NCBI GenBank assembly: GCA_012798335.1
Contig: JAAZNJ010000007.1
Location: 1 to 6,001 of the forward strand
Length of the DNA stretch: 6,001 bases
Source: Candidatus Woesearchaeota archaeon
GTDB lineage: Archaea; Nanobdellota; Nanobdellia; Pacearchaeales; GW2011-AR1
Direction of reading: 5' to 3'
In this document: positions 1 to 5,956 of the stretch, piece after piece
Layout: each line of letters begins with the position of its first letter
How positions within the stretch are numbered: position 1 is the first letter of the stretch
Translations under genes and position numbers: made by a program
Notes under the pieces: model-generated
Databases searched by the model: none
What the model was told of the DNA's origin: nothing
Seen by the model: only the letters and a program-made list of their open reading frames with translations

Positions 1-75
1 GAAATTTTAGGATATTCTGATAAGGATACCCAAGAAAAAGTTATAGATAGATTAAAAACTCTTTATAAAAATTAA
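1..75 (+). CDS. 3' end of a gene of unknown function (partial)
   Basis: Frame 1 is open from the window edge to a TAA at 73-75 and encodes 24 residues, beginning EILGYSDKDTQEK and ending RLKTLYKN. The tail is charged and probably helical, as is common at the C-terminus of a soluble protein. The stop lies six bases from the stop of the next, oppositely oriented gene, so the two genes converge tightly. This short tail does not identify a family, and the rest of the gene lies outside the window. Chance openness over 24 codons is possible, but the tight convergent packing favours a real gene. Confidence 0.6.
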   Translation, partial: EILGYSDKDTQEKVIDRLKTLYKN

Positions 76-81
76 ATTTAA

Positions 82-444
82 TTAAATTGTATGTATTCTT
101 GTTAAGGTTTCTAAATCTCCATATCTTGCAATATCTTCTAATGTTTTTTGAATATTTTCTTTTGTTATTTTTTTTAAGATAATCATATTTTTATCTCTAA
201 AATATAATCCATTAGCATTTTCTCCTGTAAAGGCGTAATCAATAAGACGTTTATTGATATATTCTAATGTTGTTACATCTGCATAATAAGCCTTTTTATC
301 ATAAAAAACATTAATACTTATTAAGTCACAATCAGGATTAATTTTTTGATTATAAGGGATTATAGTAAAACTCGGTTTTTCTTCTCTTAAAATTTTCTCA
401 AAATTTTTATCCTGCTTTTTGTCTTGTTTTTTTTGTTTTTCCAT
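82..444 (-). CDS. hypothetical protein, 120 residues, unknown family
   Basis: I do not recognise this protein. From the ATG at 444-442 it has 120 residues: a Lys/Gln/Asp-rich, probably disordered N-terminus (about 1-22), then an alternating strand/helix region. It includes a strand pair around residues 42-58 (SINVFYDKKAYYADV), a helix about 59-71, a GENANGLYF turn and strand (74-82), and a helix about 94-107 ending in GDLE. There is no signal peptide, membrane segment or Cys cluster, so it is probably a small cytosolic alpha/beta protein. A TTG 15 bases upstream could extend it by five residues, but the ATG is preferred because a TATA-like box is centred 25 bases before it, which fits a leaderless transcript. 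It lies 75 bases downstream of argS on the same strand and appears to have its own promoter. Codon and base use match its neighbours. Confidence 0.8.
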   Translation of the reverse strand: MEKQKKQDKKQDKNFEKILREEKPSFTIIPYNQKINPDCDLISINVFYDKKAYYADVTTLEYINKRLIDYAFTGENANGLYFRDKNMIILKKITKENIQKTLEDIARYGDLETLTRIHTI

Positions 445-454
445 AAAAATATAG

Positions 455-480
455 AACAAAGATCATTTTTAAACTTTGTT
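455..480. repeat. 7-base inverted repeat flanking the TATA-like box
   Basis: AACAAAG at 455-461 and CTTTGTT at 474-480 are perfect inverted copies separated by 12 bases, and those 12 bases hold the TATA-like box. Read on the minus strand, the second arm is followed by CTATATTTTT. The element could be an operator straddling the promoter, or a weak hairpin plus U-tract ending the argS transcript. Its stem is A/T-rich and short, so chance is a real alternative in such AT-rich DNA. Confidence 0.35.
466..473 (-). promoter_or_regulatory. TATA-like box of the 120-residue hypothetical gene
   Basis: On the minus strand the sequence AAAGTTTAAAAAT (477 down to 465) ends 20 bases before the ATG at 444, so the box centre is about 25 bases from the start codon. 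This is the spacing expected for an archaeal TBP site driving a leaderless mRNA. The same 13-mer occurs at the same distance before the gene starting at 2381. The box sits inside the loop of a 7-base inverted repeat (455-461/474-480). Confidence 0.6.
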
Positions 481-519
481 ATTTGTAATTCTGCAAAAGT
501 AGTCACATAATAATAAGTT

Positions 520-2283
520 TTACATTTCTTCTAAAACTTCAATGTTCAATAAATAAAGAGAGATTTTTAGAATTTGTTTAAAAGCTAAAACTAGATGTAA
601 TCTAAAATCTTCGTTTTCTGAATTGATTACTGGACAAGCATGATAAAATTCATTAAATATTTTTGAAAGTTGATAAGCATAATTTGCAATTAAAGAAGGA
701 TTTAATGTTTTATAGCTTTCATTTAATGTTTTTTTGAATTCATTAATTTTTAACAATAATTTTATTTCTTCATCTTTTAAATCTTTAATTTTAAATTCAG
801 GAAGTTTTTTTATCTTTTTTAAGATTGAATTTGCTCTTGCATAAGAATATAACAAATAGGGGCCTGTATCTCCTTCAAAAGCTATTGATTCTTTTGGATT
901 AAAAGTTATATCTCTTTTGATGTTTGTTTTTAATAACATATATTTTATAGCGGATAAGGCAATAATGAGACTTCTTCTTTCTATTTCTTTTTCATCCAAA
1001 ATATATCTTTTTTTTAATTCTTCTTTGACTAATTCTTTTGTTTCATCAATTAAATCATCAGCATCAACAACTGTCCCTTCTCTTGATTTCATTTTTCCAT
1101 CAGGGAGATTTACCATACCATAAGATAAGTGATAAAGATTTTCTTTTTTCAATAGTTTTAATTTATCTAATATTGAGAATAAAACCTTAAAATGATATTC
1201 TTGTTCATTTCCAACAACATAAATTGATTTGTTTATCTTAAATTCATCAAATTTTAATTTTGATAAATATATATCTTGTGTTATATAAATTGAAGTTCCA
1301 TCATTTCTTAATAAGTATTTTTTTCCTAATCCTTTATTAGTTAAATCAATGTAAATAGAATTATCATTTTCTTTTTTGAAAATTCCATTTTTTAATCCTT
1401 CTAAGATTATTTCTCTTCCTTTCTCATATATATTACTTTCAAAGTATTCTTTGTCATGTTTCACATTGAATAAGGAGATTGTTTCTTTTATTCCTGTTAT
1501 TGCCATTGAATTAAGTTTTTTCCATAGCTCTCTTATCTCTTTGTCCCCTTGTTCCCATTTAACAAGCATTTCTTGTGCCTGTTTTTCTAATTCAGGATTT
1601 TCTTTTGCTTTTTTTGAGAATAAGACATATAAATCTCCTACAAAATGATCTGATTTTATTTTTTCTTTATCTTTTTTGTTTTTTATATTCTCAGAATTAT
1701 TTTCAAGTTCATCTTTAAATTTTTGATAAGCTAACATTGATTTACAGATATGGACTCCCCTATCATTATAGAGATTTGCTCTTATTACTTTCTCGTTATA
1801 AAATTCTAAAATTCTTGAAACTGATTCTCCTATTGATAAATTTCTTAAATGTCCTAAATGTAATGGTTTATTTGTGTTTGGAGAAGGAAATTCAACCATT
1901 GTCTTGTTATTTTTTCCTAAATTTTCTTTTCCATAATCTTCTTTCTTTTTTTCTATCTCATTAATCAAATTAAAGGCTAATTCTTTTTTATTAATAAAAA
2001 AATTAATATAAGAATTTTTTATTTCTATTTTTTCTATTTTCTCTCTCAAATTTTTATCTTTTTTTATCTCTTTTTCAATTTCTTTTCCTAATTTTAAAGC
2101 TATTTCATTTGGGTTTTTTATGTTTTTTTTAGAAAGAAAAAAACAAGGCAAAGAATAATCCCCAAAATTTAATGAATCTGATTCTTGAAAATTAGCTTTT
2201 ATTTCTTCTATATCAAAAATGTAATTTAATCTTGATAAGGAATCTTCTATAATTTTTATTAATAAATCCTTTAGTTCTTCCAT
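520..2283 (-). CDS. argS: arginyl-tRNA synthetase (class I)
   Basis: This enzyme charges tRNA-Arg with arginine using ATP in the cytosol. The 587-residue length is normal for the family. The order seen is an N-terminal tRNA-binding (Add-1 type) domain at about 1-110; the class I catalytic core with EFPSPNTNKPLHLGHLRN (131-148), whose HLGH is the HIGH signature at 142-145; the WEQGDKEIRELW segment (243-254); GNEQEYHF (358-365); and DGKMKSREGT (395-404), which takes the KMSKS loop position. The C-terminal DALR-type anticodon-binding helical bundle (about 475-587) begins near GPYLLYSYARA and ends with the typical NIEVLEEM tail. A Lys/Glu/Asn-rich stretch at about 192-210 looks like a small low-complexity insertion. 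The ATG start fits the domain boundary and lies 24-30 bases from an AT-rich promoter element. The neighbouring genes give no operon partner, as is usual for this gene. Confidence 0.97.
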   Translation of the reverse strand: MEELKDLLIKIIEDSLSRLNYIFDIEEIKANFQESDSLNFGDYSLPCFFLSKKNIKNPNEIALKLGKEIEKEIKKDKNLREKIEKIEIKNSYINFFINKKELAFNLINEIEKKKEDYGKENLGKNNKTMVEFPSPNTNKPLHLGHLRNLSIGESVSRILEFYNEKVIRANLYNDRGVHICKSMLAYQKFKDELENNSENIKNKKDKEKIKSDHFVGDLYVLFSKKAKENPELEKQAQEMLVKWEQGDKEIRELWKKLNSMAITGIKETISLFNVKHDKEYFESNIYEKGREIILEGLKNGIFKKENDNSIYIDLTNKGLGKKYLLRNDGTSIYITQDIYLSKLKFDEFKINKSIYVVGNEQEYHFKVLFSILDKLKLLKKENLYHLSYGMVNLPDGKMKSREGTVVDADDLIDETKELVKEELKKRYILDEKEIERRSLIIALSAIKYMLLKTNIKRDITFNPKESIAFEGDTGPYLLYSYARANSILKKIKKLPEFKIKDLKDEEIKLLLKINEFKKTLNESYKTLNPSLIANYAYQLSKIFNEFYHACPVINSENEDFRLHLVLAFKQILKISLYLLNIEVLEEM

Positions 2284-2303
2284 AAAATCAAATGCCTTTT
2301 TTT

Positions 2304-2318
2304 CTTAATAAATTTATT
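2304..2318 (-). promoter_or_regulatory. probable argS promoter (TATA-like)
   Basis: The minus-strand reading contains TTTATTAAG (2312 down to 2304), centred 25 bases before the argS ATG at 2283. It is embedded in the perfect 12-base palindrome AATAAATTTATT (2307-2318). The spacing is that expected of an archaeal TATA box with a leaderless or near-leaderless mRNA. The match to the TATA consensus is moderate, and AT-rich background makes it less certain than the facing promoter. Confidence 0.4.
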
Positions 2319-2347
2319 GAAAATAATCTTTTAGTATAAATAAGAGT

Positions 2348-2360
2348 AAAGTTTAAAAAT
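2348..2360 (+). promoter_or_regulatory. BRE/TATA-like promoter of the DUF333-protease operon
   Basis: AAAGTTTAAAAAT at 2348-2360 leaves exactly 20 bases to the ATG at 2381, centring the TTTAAAAAT core 25 bases upstream. No Shine-Dalgarno-like sequence precedes that ATG, which agrees with a leaderless transcript. The AAAG may form part of a purine-rich BRE. An identical 13-mer lies at the identical distance in front of the minus-strand gene starting at 444. Confidence 0.65.
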
Positions 2361-2380
2361 TCAAAAATCTTTTAAAGAAT

Positions 2381-2665
2381 ATGAAAAAATCAAAAAATAT
2401 TCTAAAATTTATTTTAATAGCTTTAAGTATATTATTTATTATTCTCTTAATAATCTATCTTATAAATTTTATAAAACCTTCAAATAATAATCTCAAAAAA
2501 AATGTCCAGGCACAAATATCTAATCCTGCTTCTACAAATTGCATTGATATTGGCGGAGAATTAGAAATAAGAACAGATGAGAATGGCGGACAATATGGGG
2601 TTTGTATAAAAAATGGTAAAGAGTGCGAAGAATGGGCTCTTTTTAGGGGGGAATGTGAATTATGA
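2381..2665 (+). CDS. membrane-anchored DUF333 domain protein
   Basis: This 94-residue protein starts with MKKSKN, followed by an uninterrupted hydrophobic helix (about 8-30) that acts as a signal anchor. A short linker (31-47) leads to a DUF333 domain at 48-92: NPAST-C54, GGELEIRTDENGGQYG, C75, C82, EEWALFRG and C92. DUF333 proteins are small secreted or lipoprotein-like bacterial and archaeal proteins, often labelled putative hemolysin without functional proof. The basic N-terminus predicts that the domain faces outside, where its four Cys could form two disulfides. Its stop overlaps the start of the protease gene (ATGA, 2662-2665), so the two are almost certainly cotranscribed and translationally coupled. 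The same module, degenerate, recurs at the N-terminus of that protease, so a role as partner, chaperone or inhibitor of the protease is a reasonable inference, but nothing in the sequence proves it. Confidence 0.9.
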   Translation: MKKSKNILKFILIALSILFIILLIIYLINFIKPSNNNLKKNVQAQISNPASTNCIDIGGELEIRTDENGGQYGVCIKNGKECEEWALFRGECEL

Positions 2666-5412
2666 GGAGTAAACTATTTTTTAGTTCTCTTCTATTTTTT
2701 TGTTTAATCTCTTCTGTTTTAGCAATTCCAAATCCTTCTGCAAAATTTTGTGAAGAGTCTGGAAAAGAATATGTCACTTTAATTGGAGAAGACGGTTCTG
2801 AAAAAGGATATTGTAATGTTTTTGGGGTCCTTGTAGATGGGTGGGAATATTATAGAGAAAGAAAATCTAAAGAAATTAACAATAGAGTTTATTCTTCAGA
2901 TAATAAAAAATCCTTGAATAAAATTTCTTATCCATTTGAAGATTCTAAAGAAAATAAAGAAAAACAAATTTCTTTAAATAATTCTCAAGAATATTCTTTT
3001 TTAGCATTATCTCCTCCCTCAAGTTTTGATTGGAGAAATTATAATGGACAAGATTGGACAACAGAGATAAGAGATCAGGGTTCTTGCGGTTCTTGTTGGG
3101 CATTTTCTTCATTAGCAGTTATAGAATCAAAAATAGATATAAATCTTAATAATTCTAGTTTTAATAAAGACCTTTCTGAACAAGATGTGATTACAAATAA
3201 TCCTTATGGAGGTAGTTGTGATGGGGGTTATGAAACTGATGCATTAAATTATACTAAAAATATAGGGGTTGTTAGTGAATCTTGTATGCCTTATAACCCT
3301 TCTAATCCTGGAAGTATGTGTGAAGAAGGAAATACTCAAAAAACTAAAATAGGAAATTATGCTAAAATTTCTGCAGATGCAACTTCAATAAAAAATGCAA
3401 TTTCCAAATATGGGCCAATTACTGCTTCAATGGTTGTTTGTAATGATTTTGAGTTTTTTTCAGGTTCTGGAATATATTCTCATTCTGGAGATGTATATTG
3501 GGATGGTTCTTGTTGGTATGATGGAGGAGATGGTTATGATTATCTTAAACTTCATAATATAGCTATAATAGGATATAATAATAGTGGAGGATATTGGATT
3601 GTAAAAAATAGTTGGGGAACAAACTGGGGTGATTCTGGTTATATAAAAATAGCTTATTCTCAGGGGATTTATGATTCTCAAGGATGGTGGGATTTAGTAA
3701 AATATGATGATTCTGGAGATTCTCGAGTACTTTTTTTAGATGATAGTTATTATGTAACAACAACTGATTCAGATAGTGATGGGGTAAAAGATGGTACAGA
3801 TAATTGTCCAACTATTGCAAATCCAAATCAAGAAGATCAAGATAAGGATGGAATTGGAAATGTTTGTGATGAGGTTTGCAATCCAAATTGGAAAAATACT
3901 ACTAGTTGGACTGATTGGGTAAATCTTTCTTGTTTTGGTAATCAAATGAATCAAAGTAGAAATATTACACAATATGACCAATATTCTTGCAATGAATCAG
4001 TAAATCAAACTTTTTTTCAATATAGGCTTGTGGGTCCAATATTCCAAAATTCAAGTTGGTCAGATTGGGTTGATATTGAATCTTGCAGACAGAATGATAC
4101 AAAAATTCAATTAAGAAATTTAACTCAATATGATCTATATGGTTGTTCTCCTTCACTAATCTTTAATCAAACTCGCGAAGTAAGTTGTGATTTTTGTATT
4201 CCAAATTGGGTAAAAGTTCTAACAGAAAATGGCTTTTGGTTTAATGACACAAATGAATGTTATAATAAAACAAACTTAAGCTCTGATTTGTTAAATAGAC
4301 CTAGAACAGTTTATTTAAATGTTACAGAAAACTTTACTTCTTTTATAGACAATAATAGCCAAGAAAAATTATTAGAAGTTAATTTTAATTTCTCTAAATA
4401 TTCTGAAAATCTTTTAAATTTAAGTATTTTAAAAGAAGAGAACAATTCGTCATATGGTTATACTCTTGTTAAAGGTTTAAATTTATCTATAGATGAAAAC
4501 CCCTCAAAAATAATTTATTTAAATAAATTACTTAATTCTGGATTTATTTGCATAAAAGATGAAGAATTAGAAAATATTTCTCAAATCTCTTCTTATTGCA
4601 ATTCAACTAATGAAACTCTTTTTAATTCATGCCCTCAAACCAAAAACAATTATTCTTGTGAAATAGAAGATGGAAAGTACAAAATAATTGGTTTAAGACA
4701 TTCTGGCGTAAAAGAACATATTCCTTCTTGTGGGGATGGATTTTGTAATGGTGCAGAAACTTGTTCAACTTGTTCAAAAGATTGTGGTTCTTGTCCAAAA
4801 TCCTCAGGAGGCGGTGGTGGGGGTGGAGGAGGCGGTGGCGGAGGAAGTGCAATTCAGAAAATCATTTCTTTAAATAAAATTCAAATGATCAATGAACAAA
4901 AAGTTATAGTATCTAAAGGAGATAGTATAAAATTTGAGTTATCTAATTCTGAAAATCATTCTATTAAAATAAATCTTATAACTAATCAAACTATAAATTT
5001 AACTATATTTAGTGAACCAATCACAATTGTGCTTTCTCCTGGTGAGGAGATTAAATTAAATTTGACTAACCCAGAAGTTTATAATTTATATTTAAAATTA
5101 GAAAATGCTAATAATACAAAAGCAGAATTAATAATAAAAGAGATTAATGAAACTATTTTTTTAAAAAACAAGATTTTAGAAAATGAAACCTTTCTTAGTA
5201 GTGAGGAAGAGATTAGTAATGAAAAAGAAAACTTTTCTTATGAGAAAATTTATTTATTCAAAATGATAGGGATAATTATCTCAATTATTATATTTTTTAT
5301 AGCTTGTCAAATTTTGAAAAAGAAATTAAAAAATAAAAAAATTGAGAAAACTAATAAAAAAATAAAAAATCCAAAGAAAAAGGTTAATAATAAAAAAAGT
5401 TTTAATAAATAA
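2662..5412 (+). CDS. surface-anchored papain-family (C1A) cysteine protease, multidomain
   Basis: This 916-residue predicted exported protease has a signal peptide at 1-21 (cleavage near VLA/IPNP) and a degenerate DUF333-like module at 24-68. A papain domain at about 118-336 carries the oxyanion Gln139 and catalytic Cys145 in DQGSCGSCWAF, His298 in LHNIAIIGYN, and Asn316 in KNSWGTNWGDSGY; SCDGGY (185-190) matches the conserved GCNGG region. Next come a calcium-type thrombospondin-3 segment (369-403), two Trp-rich thrombospondin-1-like repeats (about 406-508), an Asn-sequon-rich region (to about 680), the Cys-rich CGDGFCNG...CSTCSKDCGSC knot (690-711), 13 glycines (716-728), a beta-rich region (about 731-830), a membrane helix (about 868-885) and a tail with 16 Lys in 31 residues. 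All four catalytic residues are present, so it is probably active. No I29 (ERFNIN-type) propeptide is visible. Substrate is unknown: host-surface, nutrient or self-processing roles all fit. Confidence 0.93.
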   Translation: MRSKLFFSSLLFFCLISSVLAIPNPSAKFCEESGKEYVTLIGEDGSEKGYCNVFGVLVDGWEYYRERKSKEINNRVYSSDNKKSLNKISYPFEDSKENKEKQISLNNSQEYSFLALSPPSSFDWRNYNGQDWTTEIRDQGSCGSCWAFSSLAVIESKIDINLNNSSFNKDLSEQDVITNNPYGGSCDGGYETDALNYTKNIGVVSESCMPYNPSNPGSMCEEGNTQKTKIGNYAKISADATSIKNAISKYGPITASMVVCNDFEFFSGSGIYSHSGDVYWDGSCWYDGGDGYDYLKLHNIAIIGYNNSGGYWIVKNSWGTNWGDSGYIKIAYSQGIYDSQGWWDLVKYDDSGDSRVLFLDDSYYVTTTDSDSDGVKDGTDNCPTIANPNQEDQDKDGIGNVCDEVCNPNWKNTTSWTDWVNLSCFGNQMNQSRNITQYDQYSCNESVNQTFFQYRLVGPIFQNSSWSDWVDIESCRQNDTKIQLRNLTQYDLYGCSPSLIFNQTREVSCDFCIPNWVKVLTENGFWFNDTNECYNKTNLSSDLLNRPRTVYLNVTENFTSFIDNNSQEKLLEVNFNFSKYSENLLNLSILKEENNSSYGYTLVKGLNLSIDENPSKIIYLNKLLNSGFICIKDEELENISQISSYCNSTNETLFNSCPQTKNNYSCEIEDGKYKIIGLRHSGVKEHIPSCGDGFCNGAETCSTCSKDCGSCPKSSGGGGGGGGGGGGGSAIQKIISLNKIQMINEQKVIVSKGDSIKFELSNSENHSIKINLITNQTINLTIFSEPITIVLSPGEEIKLNLTNPEVYNLYLKLENANNTKAELIIKEINETIFLKNKILENETFLSSEEEISNEKENFSYEKIYLFKMIGIIISIIIFFIACQILKKKLKNKKIEKTNKKIKNPKKKVNNKKSFNK
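3766..3870 (+). other. thrombospondin type 3 calcium-binding segment within the protease
   Basis: Residues 369-403 read DSDSDGVKDGTDNCP, then a short linker, then QDKDGIGNVCD. These are two DxDxDG-type loops joined by the Cys-containing NCPTIANPNQ linker, the standard TSP3 pattern (PF02412-like). Known TSP3 loops bind Ca2+ through the Asp side chains, and the two Cys (382, 402) can cross-link the unit. It directly follows the papain domain, so calcium could stiffen the joint between the protease and the stalk. Confidence 0.85.
3877..4188 (+). repeat. two tandem Trp-rich thrombospondin-1-like repeats in the protease
   Basis: Two diverged units of about 50-54 residues lie in tandem. Unit 1 has SWTDWV (415-420), RNITQYDQYSC (433-443) and NQT (448-450). 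Unit 2 has SWSDWV (465-470), RNLTQYDLYGC (485-495) and NQT (502-504). The WSxW...C...R pattern recalls thrombospondin type 1 modules, but the usual six-Cys set is reduced. Three Asn-glycosylation sequons fall at matching places in both units. Similar modules are common in stalks of DPANN surface proteins (general knowledge), probably for adhesion or as spacers. Confidence 0.7.
4729..4794 (+). other. Cys-rich CGDG/CNG knot of the protease
   Basis: Residues 690-711 read CGDGFCNGAETCSTCSKDCG plus SC, with six Cys (690, 695, 701, 704, 708, 711) in 22 residues. This compact motif recurs in exported proteins of archaea, especially DPANN and some Euryarchaeota, usually before a flexible linker. It probably folds as a small disulfide- or metal-stabilised knob. 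It is a useful lineage marker and separates the glycosylated stalk from the glycine linker. Confidence 0.75.
4807..4845 (+). repeat. 13-glycine linker tract in the protease
   Basis: Thirteen consecutive Gly codons (residues 716-728) form the most G-rich stretch in an otherwise AT-rich window. GGA, GGC, GGT and GGG are mixed, so the tract is not a simple codon-repeat expansion. It is probably a flexible hinge between the Cys-rich knot and the membrane-proximal beta region. Confidence 0.9.
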
Positions 5413-5430
5413 TTCTTTCTTTAATTTTCT
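5413..5430 (+). terminator. U-rich termination region after the protease gene
   Basis: Immediately after the protease stop, the plus strand reads TTCTTTCTTTAATTTTCT, a cluster of T-tracts of the kind that ends archaeal transcription without a hairpin. The gap between the convergent stops is only 16 bases, so the two 3' ends must overlap. The call rests only on T-richness, which is common in this DNA. Confidence 0.3.
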
Positions 5431-5875
5431 AATTAATCTTTTCCCAAGGTTCAATCTCTCCTTTAACCAGATAAAACAGATTATTAAGATTTATTTTTTT
5501 TATTTTTAATAAATTATTATATTGAGATTTGTCTCTTGTTTTTAATTTTTTTAATAAATGTTTAAATTCAAAAATTAATTGATTTCTTGTTAATGGTATT
5601 TTTTCAAATCTTTCAAACTCTTTTTTATTAGATAAATTTATTTTAGAACTATCAAAATTATAATTCCTTTTAAGAGATTCCTTATATATTTCATAAAGAT
5701 AAAGGTTAATCATTTTTAATGGATTTTTAGAATTTCTAAAACGAATTAATTGTGGGTGATTTTTATAACCTTTTGTTTTTCCCTCTAAAACTTTTTTAGC
5801 TAATAATGCTTCCCTCCAAACAGCTAAAATACCCTTTCTATCTAAATATTTAAAATCAAAACTCCATAATCTCAT
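5429..5875 (-). CDS. pyrimidine-dimer DNA glycosylase / endonuclease V family protein
   Basis: The 148-residue protein matches the PF03013 (Pyr_excise) family, whose best-known member, T4 endonuclease V (DenV), removes UV-induced pyrimidine dimers and nicks the abasic site. Family landmarks are the MRLWSF start, VWREALLA (19-26), TKGYKNHPQLIRF (34-46), the helix NPLKMINLYLYEIYKESLKR (51-70), NYNFDSSKI (71-79) and the C-terminal GEIEPWE (139-145). Glu22 aligns with the catalytic Glu23 of DenV, and Arg21 with Arg22. DenV uses the alpha-amino group of Thr2 after Met removal; here Met1-Arg2 aligns with Thr2-Arg3. The length is close to DenV (138 residues). The stop is TAG. The gene converges on the protease gene and diverges from the gene starting at 5986. 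An AT-rich ATAAAATG (5900-5893) may be its TATA element, but at a slightly short spacing. The exact damaged-base substrate cannot be read from sequence. Confidence 0.88.
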   Translation of the reverse strand: MRLWSFDFKYLDRKGILAVWREALLAKKVLEGKTKGYKNHPQLIRFRNSKNPLKMINLYLYEIYKESLKRNYNFDSSKINLSNKKEFERFEKIPLTRNQLIFEFKHLLKKLKTRDKSQYNNLLKIKKINLNNLFYLVKGEIEPWEKIN

Positions 5876-5956
5876 TTTTTATTAATCTTATTCATTTTAT
5901 GATAATATCTTTATTTTTATTATTAAATATTTTTTATCTAAAAAATTACAAGAATA

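Noticed and set aside
442..459. TTG at 459-457 as start of the hypothetical gene, adding five residues
   Set aside because: The in-frame ATG at 444 is a stronger start and lies exactly 25 bases from the TATA-like box; the TTG would fall between the box and the expected transcript start.
1081..1105. argS KMSKS loop reads KMKSR, suggesting a defective enzyme
   Set aside because: Variation of this loop is common in arginyl-tRNA synthetases, and the rest of the enzyme, including HLGH and the C-terminal domain, is intact.
917..1964. Open frames on the plus strand inside argS
   Set aside because: argS is unambiguous on the other strand, and these frames are Phe/Ser/Leu-rich antisense products without family features.
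2381..2665. Calling the DUF333 protein a hemolysin
   Set aside because: That label on the family is not backed by function I can see here; the protein is a single-anchor small domain with no pore-forming feature.
3460..4852. Several open frames on the minus strand opposite the protease gene
   Set aside because: They are shadows of a long, well-supported coding frame; they lack recognisable domains and are rich in Tyr/His/Ile/Leu as expected from antisense of this composition.
5429..5875. Reading the glycosylase as inactive because it lacks the T4 Thr2
   Set aside because: Met1 falls in register with Thr2 and Glu22 with Glu23, and the M-R-L-W start matches the cellular branch of the family as I know it, so absence of Thr is not evidence of inactivity.
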